DNA of 39,471 nt from Acanthaster planci (taxonomy: Eukaryota > Echinodermata > Asteroidea > Valvatida > Acanthasteridae), in contig NW_019091401.1 of the NCBI RefSeq assembly GCF_001949145.1, forward strand, positions 873,287-912,757, written 5' to 3'. The position numbers and the translations under genes were made by a program. Below are positions 1-12,400 of the stretch, piece after piece (position 1 is the stretch's first letter; the number at the start of each line of letters is the position of its first letter). The notes under the pieces are model-generated. The model was not told the DNA's origin and did no database searches. It saw only the letters and a list, made by a program, of their open reading frames with translations.

Positions 1-465
1 ATCAATATTGTTTGTATCGGATTCAAGACTCAAGTGGCAGAACTGTGAGTTATCACTGAGCATTTAGGGTTCGAGTATGAAGACTAAATAACCTTCAGGA
101 CTGAAATAACAGAAATTAACTGTGGACATAATTAATAGCCTACAGTACAGGTACATGTATAAATAAAGTCATGAAAGTGTACGCAATGTTAGAATTCTGG
201 AAATACTTATATGCCCAACGGACGCCCCTGCCCCACAGGTGCCCCCCCCCCGTTTGAAATGGGCATTTACGTCCATTTATGTAGGTAGGCATTTAGACAG
301 GCACCTAGTCATGCTAGTTCAATTATTTTCTGTGCCCCCCTGAAAAAATTGTGTACCCCAGATGCCCCCTCAGCCTAGACTAGTTACCTCACTGGTCTCA
401 CATTCAACATGGTCTTTTCCTTTCTCCATTAGTATCAAAATAAAAGCAAAATTCATTGTACTTAC

Positions 466-551
466 TCCATCAATGTCATCAAGTAGGTGTGCCAGCGATT
501 CCTCAAACACGAAGTTGCAAAAATAAACGGATTAAAGCGACCACCATGCGC
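466..551 (-). other. Possible exon at left edge of window (minus strand)
   Basis: A strong minus-strand splice donor (GGA|GTAAGTAC) lies at 465/466. Upstream of it, the frame ending in residues FVFEESLAHLLDDIDG is open for about 20 codons, back to a stop near 530. No good acceptor is visible on its 5' side. It could therefore be a first exon containing 5' UTR, with the coding start at the ATG just before the donor (ATG ACA TTG ATG GA). A CCAAT motif (GATTGGCCAA) lies about 75 bases upstream, which suits a first exon. The continuation would be outside the window. I do not recognise the product, and this may be a chance match. Confidence 0.22.
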
Positions 552-612
552 TCAGTATGAATACCGTCATTCAGCATACACGTGCGCCACCGCACCACTA
601 CCAAGAAACGTA

Positions 613-1114
613 CAACGCGTTGGCCAATCACGATGCGTTAACTCTGTCGACCCAGTGCGCGTTTGGAAGGTTGCACTACACAAAGTACGCGCCCATAGAA
701 AACAGTGCAAAACCGGACCGAAATAGCGCCGCCTGTTGACTCTTGAGAAGAGGTAGCCCTCCTTGTTTTTTCACTAGAAATTCACGATTATGGACAGAAG
801 ATCACTTTTCATTTCAATTTCATGGGGGTTAGCCACGAATTTGTTTCGCCTTTCAAGGAAGATACCTCCGAATAGCAGTGAAACTAAGTTCCCATGTAGC
901 CGCCCAGCTCTATATTCAAATAGGCCCGCAATTTGGAACTTTTTGTGAAAGAAATACCCCGAACTGCAAACTGTCAGTCCCAAATTTGGCATTTATAGAA
1001 ATATTTCTATGATCCCTCCTGATTATGGCCTGTCTTATTGGAAAAATCCCGTGGGATCACATGCACCCGGAAATGAGTGACAAATTTCGCGCGTTGTGAT
1101 TGGCCAACGAGTTG
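613..1114. mobile_element. Repeat element flanked by 25-bp inverted repeats, MITE-like
   Basis: The left arm (613-637) and the reverse complement of the right arm (1090-1114) match at 22 of 25 positions. Both contain the core CGTTGGCCAATCAC. The interior 669-1061 is repeated elsewhere in the window (18134-18540), so the segment is repetitive. No long reading frame is present, which fits a non-autonomous element. I see no clear target-site duplication. The arms also contain CCAAT boxes in opposite orientations, so a pair of promoters is an alternative reading. Confidence 0.5.
669..1061 (+). repeat. Dispersed repeat, copy 1
   Basis: Starts at GGTTGCACTACAC and ends at GTGGGATCAC. It aligns over about 400 bases with 18134-18540 in the same orientation. 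Shared blocks include AAATAGCGCC, GAAGAGGT, TTTTTGTGAAAGAAATA and TTTCTATGATCCCTC (TTCTATGATCCCTC in copy 2). Small insertions, deletions and substitutions separate the copies, so they are not recent duplicates. It has no coding capacity of its own. Confidence 0.7.
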
Positions 1115-2050
1115 CAGACTCTTGGGGGCGCACTTTTGTGAATCGCCCGTGTTTTTGTTCTGTGTTTTCGATACCGCGACAGTTTACTTAGTGACGTCAT
1201 GCACGAAGTGCCACCCGTCAATTAAAGTTGACCCCTGATGGCGCGCTTCTGGCCGGAACCTTGATAGGAAAAATGACGTGTAGAGATTTGAGAATTTGTA
1301 ATATTTTTTTCGTTCAGTCACTTCTTTAAAATCCACGCAACTCAGAAAAGGGGCTTTGGAAAATATTTGCTCGTAGGTACGGTTACCAACTGAAAAATCA
1401 CGTGACCTAAAGGAGAAATATCCTGCCAAAAACTGACCCGTCACTGTCCGAAAATCTAAGATGCATGAAGAACAGTGCGGTGCGGCGGTCTTGTACGCAA
1501 ATGAACATTTACAGTCTGAAAGTTTATGGAAGTACGTCAGTAAAAGCCAAAGTAAAAGCAGACCACATACTTCTAAAAGACGGTAATAAACTCAAGTAAT
1601 ATTCTACTTTTACGAAAGATTCTAATACCAAGCTTTGCTGATAACTGCGTCATGTCAGCTAACCATGCAGGAACAAGGAGACCTAGTTTCACCAGACGTG
1701 AAATTCGTTTTTTTACCCATCTCCAGGTGACTTTTCCTAAACATTACCTAAGGAAGACAAAGGTAAAATTCCAACATGAGTGTTTCATGGGGTGGTTTGA
1801 GTTAGGAATTAATTCCAAGAATTTTCGAGCGTGATAAGACAGCCGACAGACCGCGCGAGAATTGCAGAAGGTTGGTTCTTGACTTTACTTTTCAGCTCTC
1901 AGTGGTGACACTCAATTTCGCGAGCGAAGGTTCGTCCTTGAGAGCACCCACTCACGCAAAATGCTTATAGCGTACAAATGTACATGTACACGTATATATG
2001 GTTGCGCAGTCACTTTCATTCGGTGTGTTCTTTTGATGACATTCAACAGG
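1115..2050. other. Intergenic, no gene seen; perfect CRE palindrome at 1192-1199
   Basis: No convincing exon is visible. The only regulatory-looking motifs are TGACGTCA (1192-1199), the consensus CRE/ATF palindrome, and a TATA-like run (GTATATATGG, about 1992-2001) roughly 50 bases upstream of the ATG of the decayed reading frame at 2051. Confidence 0.4.
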
Positions 2051-2867
2051 ATGGCAGCGGCATCTGACGCTTTTCAGTTCATCGCAAGTTTTAACTAAGG
2101 TACAATTGAACAAGCGTTAGACACCCGGCGTTTTCACTGAACCTGAGCAAAAAGAGTTTTTTACTTCAAAGTTACAAGAACTGTCTGGTGTGCTGGAATG
2201 CCTAAAAGGGGTCTTAAGCGAAAAGCACGTCGGTCTGATAAATCAGTTTTCGAACAAGAAATAGTATTATTCCTCAGTTAAAGTCAAAATCGAGCGAATA
2301 CGAAGAACTGGAGGACACGCAGAGCTACACATGGAAAGTGCCTATGCATGGATTTAAACCGGATACTAGAAACATTCCACTCTCTGAAATAAAAGCGGAA
2401 CTTGTTAATGTATGTGAAAAGGAAGCAGTTGTTCAAGATCTCAATTTAATAGTCAAGTTCAGCCGTGGGTGGTTATACCTGAAAGCAAGAAAACACCACC
2501 ATTGGAGAACTACAAGGCGTGGTATTTTGAAGAACTGTCCGTCCAATACATCACTGCAACTCGATCCATGGCATTTGCTTATCTCATTAAAAAGTTCCCA
2601 CGTCTTCTTGTGTGCGGGTTGTCATTCACACAGCTCCTCAAACACAGAGCTCGACTAACTCAGTTTCTCAAAGTGGACAATTGCGAACACAGGTTGTCAA
2701 GGCCGATCACAGTCTGTGCACAGGAAGATGTTTATGAGTTGTCTCCAGCAAACGCTAATACCGTTGCGATTCCAGCCTGAGAGATAGCCGAATGGGATCC
2801 CGATGACTTCGTATTCATGGACGGAAGAAGTCCACAGGCTACCGTACTCGCAGCAGCAGACCTCTAG
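2051..2867 (+). pseudogene. Decayed intronless reading frame of unknown family
   Basis: Coding-like sequence runs from an ATG at 2051 (MAAASDAFQFIASF) to a stop at 2867, but is broken repeatedly. There is an in-frame TAA after about 15 codons, and frame changes near 2128, 2255 and 2465. A further stop (TGA) at about 2778 is followed by more sense-like sequence (EIAEWDPDDFVFMDG) in the same frame. Successive open pieces contain EPEQKEFFTSKLQEL, then PMHGFKPDTRNIPLSEIKAE, then PPLENYKAWYFEELSVQYI and LLVCGLSFTQLLKHRARL. Pieces flow from one to the next with no spacer, so they look like one original frame of about 270 codons. No splice sites separate the pieces, which suggests a retrocopy or an old transposon gene. 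I do not recognise the family. A TATA-like motif upstream makes a pure processed copy less certain. Confidence 0.5.
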
Positions 2868-5570
2868 TCACCATGTACATTTGCAACACACACAGATTGA
2901 TAAATGGCTTCAACCTTTGTGTATAACAATGGAAATAAGACATTGATTGTGAATAATGTATCGCCACAGTCTGTGTTTCAACGAAAACCCCAAATATGTA
3001 GAACAACCTCCGAGTGATGCTTCTTGCGTGGCTCTGTGACCCACACATCTCCATGGATACCGAATACCAGCGGAGGGGGGGGCAAGTTTTATTAATACCA
3101 AAACCCTAAGAAAAAACATCACGCAATAAAAGCAAAGATGTCGGGACTTTAACTTAACACGGACATTTTGGAGAAATCCTGTCCCCCTGAGAAGCTTTTG
3201 GGTCAAATAAGAACACTCAAGTTGCATTTCTTCAAGGAAGGGTTGTTAGTGACATGGGCTTCGAATGAAGTGATTTTCCTTTTTCGGAAATGCTGTGATT
3301 TAATGGACATGTTCTAAATCTAAGTCGTACTTTTATTTCCCATAGTGGTACAAGAAAGCCTCTGTGTGAAGGTCTTATTGACAGGAACTGAAACCTACTG
3401 TTCTTGTATTTGAAGACCTTAGTAAATTGTATCTCCCGTGACTGGTTTTGTGATAAACACAGGAAGGGTGATGAGATTACAACTGTTTTAATAAACTTAA
3501 TATGTCTGTAAATATTCTTAAGGATACTTACATAACTGGTATACTTATTAATAACATAATGATTGATAAGTTCACTTAGGAAAAGCAGAATGTTTTTGAA
3601 ATAGTGCTTCAAATATGAATTTAGAGCATGTACAATTTCAGTTACTTAAAAGAAGAAAAACCCTCTTCTTTTCTTTCCTTGCCTTTTTGAAGTATATTTC
3701 TTTGTCCCTATTTTTGCTTGTCTTAAAAAGATATTTGTTCACTTTCGTAAAACGTCCACGTAACAGTCTCAATGGGAGGCGCAAAGGTCGCAGGAAAAAA
3801 TCAGTTATTCTTTCCTTTCTTGTTGGTTGCAATGTGTATTTTTCAATTAACTTCATAAAGGAATATTTGACTCGTTCTAGGTGCATGGAAACGTAACGAA
3901 GTTGGACGAGTACTGTTTTCGTTGTTGTAAAGGAACTTTGTATTGACGTTCTTTTTAATTTTTCAGCCTTGCTGTCGTGTTACTTTTGCAATTTAATTTG
4001 AAGGTCAATTGTGTACAGTTTAATAAAATAGGTAACAGAATAACTTGAAACAGCTTAGACTAATGTAACCTACAGTTATGAAAATTCTTGGCACGCTGTG
4101 TTAAATTGTGAAATCGAGTGGTGAATGACTTAAGTGCGTTTTCCCAACATCAGCTGACGAATTTGAACATCCCAGAATTGGAATGAAAATCTGTTAGTAG
4201 TTAAGACACCTGCAGCACTTGCCCAAGCCCTCATTACTGAACATCATCGCCCAATGATTATGAGTATAGTATTATGTAAATAACGAATGTTGAGTGTAGA
4301 AGTAAGAACTATGTCTTGAGTTGATATGTCAAATGAAATATTCCCGTACAGTGCATTATATTTATTAAGTGTGATGATAAATGGAAAGCAACCTGTGGCA
4401 AAGTACGGTGTTGAAGCTCAAAACAAAAAGCTTGCACAGATGGTTTGATTCCCCAAATATACTTTCATTTGACAAACTAAAATTAATTACTGATTTAAAG
4501 GTGTGACGTCATCAGTTCTAAGGCAACTTTGTTACCTTAATTTGGTTTCGTCGTTTCAAATTTTGGTAGATTTAAGTTACTACCACTTTAGTTTCTAAGT
4601 AATTATCATTACATCTGATCTACCTTTGAATTCAAATCCTTTCGCCTTAGTTAATTCGATTCCTTACTCTAATGTAAGTTTGATCACTAAAACGTGATTT
4701 TCATTTAAAGACAATGCAAAATGGGGAACATGTCAAATACACAGGAAATTTGTTCGAATGAAACTCACGCAGCAAAACAAATTGTGTTGCAAAATTAAAC
4801 AACTCAGATTATCTTCATTTGTCGGTTTACACAAGGAAGCTCCAAATGGGAATTTCGTATTCAGAAAATCCGCAGCCTTGTATTATGAACGCAAATAATG
4901 AGTTTTCTTCAGCACAAAACCAATTTTAGTTATATGACTTATTTTCCATTCCGTTGGTTGTACTACATGTCATATGAAAAATATGAAGTAAAAGGGACAC
5001 AGGCGACGTTGGCCTTCGCATAATGAAGTCCTCAAAGATGTCCAAAAATCGTTCGCCCCAAAACGCTTAGGCAAGAACACACTACCCGTACTCAGGCCTA
5101 TTTTATCGACATAAGTATTATAGATAGCCATCTTCTGGTGAAACTTATGTAGAACCAACATTCTACGCAAAAGTTAATGATTAACCATACTGCGGTTAAT
5201 ATTATTAGACTACGTAAACATCAAATTCCGCGGTAAATGCGTGCAGCCATGATAGGGCAAATGCTCTACTGTCGTTGCAATGAATATTCCCTAAATGCAA
5301 CTACATCAGGATACACCATGGAGGAAGGAATAGTCGTGTAGATGCTCAATTATATTCACAGCAAGAACTACTCGGAGATCGCTAGATATCGACGAGATTT
5401 CTAAAGTATCTTGGCTATTCATTGTAAGCCGCGATTTTGGGGTGTTTAATGATCTATCATATAACGACTGCAACATCTTGGACACTAAAAGGTTCCGTGA
5501 GCAAAGATGGATGAAATTGGGATAACCTCATGGTCAAGCATATTCTAACTGTGCCTATCTCAGCAGCAGC
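2868..5570. other. Intergenic, no gene seen
   Basis: AT-rich unique sequence. The reading frames here (for example around 3232-3612 and 3615-3896) overlap on opposite strands, lack splice context and have low-complexity products, so I take them as chance. A second perfect CRE palindrome (TGACGTCA) lies at 4504-4511. The last part should include the 5' UTR and promoter of the sialyltransferase gene, but I cannot place its transcription start. Confidence 0.4.
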
Positions 5571-8315
5571 ATGAACGGTGAACCCAGGATGCGTCAACTC
5601 AAGAGAATCAGACAGCTATTTGTGTTATGTGTGATAATGATTGCTGTGTATGTAGTGACTTTTGGAATCGACACGGCTATCGATTGCTACCAGTTTTGTC
5701 AAGGGTAAGAATTTTAATTGATTAATTTGAGGATCCTCAAAATACAGTGTCTGTGCCATGCCCTGTGAGGTTTACTCCCCCATGCTCATAAGGCAACATT
5801 GGCGGACCCGGAGGGGCCAACGTGAGCCATGTCCCCCCCCCCACAAAAAAAAAACTTCGGAGAAATAATGAAAGGCGTGACATGTATTTAGGAGGGGTTT
5901 CTTTTTCCCCTTCCTTCCAACAACCTGTAAAAAGCCCCGAATTGAAGCCTAAGCCTCAGACAAGCTGTGACTGTTGCAAAAAAGTCCAACTTTCCACCCT
6001 CCCCCCCCAAAAAAAGATTGCCTCCACCTCTAAAAACTCTAGCTCTGGATCAACCCATGTAAGTCCTCAAGTAAAGCATGTATGATTAATAAGGCCATAA
6101 TCTGCCCATTTAGTGCTTTGGATTCATGAGATCTTACAAGGCATGTGCTGTTTCCATTGCAAAAAGTTGAATTTTCCTCATTTTTATGTATCTTCAGTCC
6201 CTTTTTTAGGGTGAATACTAAAAAATACATCTTCAAAACTTAATTGTTGATTGTTTAGTATTACAAAGCTGTGAGCCTACCAAGCTTTGTGAGCACGTTT
6301 TTAATCATAAGACTAAGAATTCCTTCACGAGTAATCTCCCCCTTGGCAGTTTCCCCTTTCTCTCAAATCTTTGAGCGTCTCTGGGAGAATTCAAAGCCCA
6401 ATGGGTCTGAAATGACACATACTGTACAACATGTAACCGAATAGCAATATGAGTCAACTGGAAGCAGGGATGGAAACAGTGGATAGTCTTAACAATCTTT
6501 GAAGAATTGTCGAGCTGTAATGATGCTGTAAGGACAAATTTCAGCACAGATGACCACAACTCACTCATTCAGCAGTTTGTTCTCCCTGGAACAGTTCTTG
6601 GGGTGCTTATGTAACTGAATCCTCTTATTGCTTTTCCATAAGCTCCCAAAACACTGTCATGCTACCCCTTTCCCCTCAGATATCAAGACTTCAGCTTCCT
6701 AAAAGAATTGACATAATGTTTGCCATTCACCTATTTTCTTTCCTTTCTCCAGAAAGACATGCTTTAGTTCTCGGCTGACGATACTTGTTTACCGGGACAA
6801 TGTCAGTCCAAAGGAAATGGACTTTCTACAGAACTTCCGTCTTAACGTTGGCTACTATAAATATGCTACTGACCACTTGTCAGGGCGATATGATCCAGAA
6901 TCGTGCTCCATGGAGGAATACTTCTCTCAGTTTACGACTATCCCGGCATATAACAACTGTGCAATTGTGGGCAACAGTGGGATTCTACTCCACAGCAATT
7001 GCGGGAATGAAATCAACTCTTATGACTACGTGATCCGCGTCAACTTGCCAGCCATCCAAGGCTATGAGGAGGATGTGGGCTTCAAAACAAACCTGACGCT
7101 TTTGAACTTTGAGACGCTCGTGTACCTCCACAGCAACCTGACCCAGAAGGAACTTGGGGACGAGTTCCACGACATGTACGTGAAGAGGGTCCTGTTCCTG
7201 AACGATTCCGTGCTGTGGTATGGGAAATCCATGGGTCCTCGAGAGACCAGGAAGCGGCTACAGCAATCGGTGGAAATCCTGAAGGGGACCTACAAACTGC
7301 CAGTTCGGATTGGCTTCAACTGGAGACCACTGCACCCAGAGAAGTACGACCAATAACTTACGACCATGTCACACAAGGCAATTCTCACAGTAAACTTGGA
7401 GACAACTGAATGTGCTGCTGGCTAATTTCACTCCGAACACAGCACATGTCTCTGTCACCTCAAAACGAAACCATAGGAAATGAAGTTTGCCTTCCACTTA
7501 CATTTTGGAGATGTTGAAAAGAGCTGCTGATTCATTGCCTTGTGCGGCATGACTCTTGCACATCCAGCAACTTTATACAAAGCTAACAGTAATTTAAGTC
7601 TGTTAAAACAAATGCCTCTTGATATTTATTCATACACAAGCACTGTAGAAGGTAAAACCAACATGAAATATTTTACATAAGGAACATGATGCTGCTTGAA
7701 AGTTAACTACATGTTCAAAGAGAGTGCTGTCAATTTCCTACAACGAGGATGACTTTGGAAAATTCTAGAAGGCTGAAGCTAAGATTCAATATGTGACAAA
7801 ATTTTGGAGAGGTAGTTCTGCCAATAATCCAATATCAAGGAATTATATCAAAAGAACTTCTATAATTGCATTCATTATGGCTAAATACTGCGCACTTGAA
7901 ACAAATGCTCTTCATGTCCTTGATTAAAATATCATTGACATGGTTTTATTTTTGTCTTCAATACAGATTTGTGGGCATGAAACGCCTTGCTACATCTGGC
8001 TTCATGGCATATTACGCAGCCAAGTCGTTCTGTAGTCACGTCACACTCTATGGTTTCTATCCATCCAGCAAGGATGCACGTGGGTTCCACTTGCCACACC
8101 ATTATTATGAAGACGTCCCTTATGAATACAGCAACCCCATCCATGACCTCCTCTGGGAGTTCCAGAAATACCGGGAATACGCATCGGAGGGAAAGCTTCA
8201 CCTGGTGACGGAGAAGTGCGCAGACAGCACAGACAGGGACGAGACAAGATGGGCAAATCAGGACCGGGAGAAACCCATAGGGGATTTGATATGGTTCAAA
8301 CAGAGGAAGCCATGA
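5571..8315 (+). CDS. Alpha-2,8-sialyltransferase-like protein (ST8Sia family), 3 exons
   Basis: Predicted Golgi type II glycosyltransferase that would transfer sialic acid from CMP-sialic acid to sialylated glycans. Coding exons: 5571-5704, 6753-7343 and 7967-8315, all with GT-AG introns and matching phases, giving 357 residues (family usually about 350-400). Residues 1-15 are basic; 16-34 form the membrane anchor (FVLCVIMIAVYVV). Sialylmotif L is about 111-158 (YNNCAIVGNSGILL, with Cys114). Sialylmotif S is about 247-274 (LATSGFMAYYAA, ending LYGFYP). Motif III is HHYY (286-289). Motif VS is H301xxxxE306, with the late conserved Cys at 326. N-glycosylation sequons occur in exon 2 (NLT twice, NDS once). 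The motif S start reads ATSG where a P/L-S-T-G is usual. If intron 2 were retained, translation would stop at 7356, 13 bases past the donor, losing motifs S and VS. Family assignment is firm; the exact subfamily and acceptor are not. It is convergent with RRS1. Confidence 0.88.
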
Positions 8316-9018
8316 TGGTCAGGACTTTCTCGACACAAAGAGGCCAGGACCAAGACACACATTGACAGCTATAAAACACTCGATGAAATCAACATGAAAG
8401 CAATAATCTATTTGACTTTTCCCTTGCTCCCTTTATACACTCATTTTAGAAAAAAATTAATTTGTTAAAGATGAAAGAAGAATTGTGCACATTCTGATCG
8501 ATTTTAGAACTCGGGCAGTGTCAGTGTCAAGTCGAGACCCATAGTCACAAGCTATTCAAATGGAGCGCAACAAAAGCAATCCTTTTTCACTATTGATCTT
8601 TTTACTTGCAACTGGGCTCAGGCCTGGTCTTGCGATAGGGCTTATGTCTGATCTTGTGATGGCAACCTCCAACAGTTACAGCCTTCAAAGCAGATAAAGC
8701 CTTCAAAGACCAGTTATTTTGTACACAAAATTTCACAGGGCTGCTGAGCAAATAATTTACGTGACCAGCCGCAAAATCATCTGACTGGTTCCCACTTTTG
8801 CAAAGCATTTTCACTTACCAAGCATTTATTCCCATGAAACTGGGCCCTACTACTGACACAAGACTTTCACTGCTACCACGGGGCTTCCTGGTATGATTCA
8901 AAACTTTGCTCTATCCATGGCATCCATGCACAAGCACCCTCTCACTGGTGACTGATAGTCTAGGCTGTCAAGGTGTGTGCACAGCCCCTATGCAAAGGCC
9001 ACAAGAGGATTTGAGCAT

Positions 9019-9024
9019 TTTATT
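9019..9024 (-). terminator. Likely polyadenylation signal of RRS1 (AATAAA)
   Basis: TTTATT on the plus strand reads AATAAA on the minus strand, about 430 bases after the RRS1 stop codon. A second AATAAA lies further on, at about 8824-8829. The choice between them is inference. Confidence 0.4.
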
Positions 9025-9450
9025 GTGAAATTCGTACACATATAGGTATTCCACACAATATACGTGCAAGCCAGGGCAGGTATGAGGCTTGTTGACCCTA
9101 AGGAACACAGCTGCTAGGTTGCATGGAACCTACCCTCCTCCAAGCAATGAGTGTGTAGGATTCCAATTCCCTTAAACAGTCAGCGAGTATACATAATCCT
9201 TGCTTTGCTACACCCCCCACAAAAAAAAACCATTGTAAATTTTGCATGTAAATGCAACAGTCTGTAACAGAGCAAGGCTTAAGGCCAGTATCTGTGCTGT
9301 ATCAACGATGGATGTCTCAGGCATGGTTGCAACCAAACATGGGCCCAGTGACTACCAGTGTTTTTCCTGAACCAGTCACATGTTTGACTGCTCTGAGCTG
9401 GGGCTGTGTAAGAGACTGGACTTCCTCCCCATCGCAAGGCTGGCGTCCCC

Positions 9451-12400
9451 CTAACGCCTCCTGGCTTTCTTGGTGTTGCCGCCTTTCTTCCTCTTGGTGG
9501 TCTTGGGTAAAGCTTTCTTGGAGGTTTTGGTCTTCTTGCCCGTTTTCCCCTTCCGCCTCTCCCCCTTGCCAGCTTGTTGAGGTGCCTGGCTTTCTTTTAT
9601 CTCTTTGTTCATAGCCTGTGAAACAGAGCAATGTGAACCAACTGTTATACACCTATCAAGGCTTACAATTTCTGCCAAGAATCTAATGGGCAACAGTCCC
9701 CTGTGGGTGCAGAAGCCACAGGGAAAATGACAACCAGCTTTTTGCCCAACGACACCCATTTACCACTTCTGTGGTTGAGACCTTCCAGTGAAAATTTTTT
9801 GAAATGCATTAATTTTTCAGTGTCAAAATGAGTCCAATAATCAGTCCAGGGAGTGTGATTATGTTTGACAAATGCTGTACATAGTTTTGATTAAACTTAA
9901 AGTTGAGTTACTTCTTAAGGTTGACGAAACAATAAAGGTATTGCTGGCAGTCACACACGACTTGCATAAGGCCTGACCCACTGCGTTGCAAATAAAAAGT
10001 GGTATTCATAAAAGGTACAGTATTTTTCACATACTTTTTCCTTGGAGAAGGGACCGAATGGAATGTTTGCAGAGTGATACAATTCATTGAGCAAAAGGAG
10101 TTAGAAGTTGGGAAATACAATTTCTTGCATATGAGCTAAAATACATGCAGTGTCATGAACAAATCAAATCTTTTTTTTTACACATAATCAAAATTTTTGT
10201 TTCACACGGCAACTTTTTTTTATTCAGATGGGACATGATTAGAAAACACCTAATATTTTTAATATAACCACTTCAATTAGGCACGCGGGTTTCATTCAAT
10301 TGCATGATTAACTGATCGAAGATGATGATTAACTGGAAGAAGATGAATACTTTTGGAACATGATGGAGTTCAAACAGTCACCGTTCAGTAGCAGTCTGGT
10401 ACTCACCTTAGTCACATCAAGTTTTGGCTTCTTTCTATTCATGCTGTCCAGAATTGCCAATTCTCGGTTGCGTTCTCTCCCAATATCACCAAACAGGGGC
10501 TCAAACTGTCAACACAAGTACAATGTCAGGTTTTTAGCTGAACTCTTGTGTCTGAAAGCTTCTTAAAAGCAATTCCAAGGATGAGATTGAAAGAAAACAA
10601 AACTACTCATCAAAAAATCACCAGAGGTTTCAAGGGGCCACAGCACAGGATCTATGTAAATGCATACATTTGTTTAGAGGCTAAAGGGCACTTCATAAAA
10701 TACCCACTTCTTGTGTTCTGAGCCAATTTTGTACGTAAAAACACTTTAATGGTAAGCTACAAGTTTTTAAGACGTTCAAAGAGATTGAGAAATGGTTAAA
10801 CCAGGAAAGTCCTACTGAAAAGATCCTAACATCAAGAAAAATCCTGACAAATCTCACCCATGCAATTCAAATACTTCCACACACAAGTGAAAAAGTCTGG
10901 TACATTTCGAAGTTTGTTCATCCTGCTGTCTGCATAGCAATGTCATTTTTGGCCATTGTCATGTGTGTATGCCTGTCTGTGAGTTTGTAACCAACATGAA
11001 GATTATGGTGCTGAGGTTCTTGAGCAGAACACATCGTTACAATTTACCTCAGTCGGGCTTGTGTATGACATAATGCTATAATGGGCAGCAGATGCATGCT
11101 AAGAAGTTGAGGACTCCAGGATTGCCTCTTCATCAATGACTAAGTTTAAGGAAATCACATTGTTACTGTGTTCGCTGATGTTCGGACGCAGGACTTCGAT
11201 CCAATATAAAATGCACAATCAGGTTCAGCCCTAGATGAACTGAACAATAATACAACCACTGGTATTTTACAAATATGTATTTGGTCAGTACATGTAATCC
11301 TGAAACATACCTTTCGCTTCTTGCCCATTTGCTTTGTTATCGGTTCCTTTGGCTGTGGATTGAAGAAAATAACAATTTTGAGTGATAAACCATTATAAAC
11401 AAAAAATCTACTGTTTGAAAAATTGTAAGACTAAATCCAGCTCTCACTTGGCAAACATAAGGTTCTTACAGGAAGCAATTTGTGAACACCTCGGCCTTTT
11501 TTCCAAATATCATCTTTATCTAAGTCACCAGTTTCATCTCCAAAATGCATAGCTGCTTCATACATGAAGTGCTTGAACCAAATGAACATACTCCAAATGT
11601 TTGCCTCAAATTACACAGATTGATGTTTATGAGGCAACTATGGAGCAGCAGCTGCACTGAGCATGATGTGTCTCAAGCCAGGGGATTGCATTCATCAAAA
11701 AAACCAAACCTGAAGCCCAAATCAGAGACAGAGATGAAGCTGAAGCTTGGATAAACCATCAAGGGTCAATTTTAACAGAGACTTTCACTTTAAGGAGGTT
11801 AGCAGAGAATTTTGCTTTGCGCAAGTTATGTACTGAGACCATCTGAGCACCAGCAAGAAGTCATATAGACTGCAGTCTGATTGATAAGCTGTTTTGCTAA
11901 GCAGATATCTCCGGTTTAGCAAGGTCCTGTTCATAGTTCCCTGACGATGGACCCGGGCACTCCCATACTTGGTTGTACATGTACATGCATTTGTACAGCT
12001 TGGAGCATTGGGTAAAATGCAAGCATAAAAACTGACTCTGTGGCCTTCATGGCTGTATGTTACACTTTCCCAGTGACTCACCAATTTCTGTTCAAATTTC
12101 CCAATGGAAGCAGTGGAGTGCTTAGCTGCATGGATGGCCAAGTTGACCTCTGCCTTGTTGGATAGAGCCTTGGGCTTCACACCGGGGCCAGGGACTGAAG
12201 TAAAAAGCCCGATTTGAGAACCAGATTAATCAATCAACCAAAATTTCTTGTCAAAATGAGGAAGAGGGCATTTGACTCCAGGCATGCATGGTGGCACTGT
12301 GCCCACTTTTAGACACAAACATGTATCTGAATATAAGGCCCAGATGATTTACTCTATTAATAATAACTCAATTGATTGAAACATTGATTATTTTGTTGTT

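Noticed and set aside
7215-7409. Plus-strand frame overlapping sialyltransferase exon 2
   Set aside because: Shadow frame of exon 2; family motifs are in the other frame.
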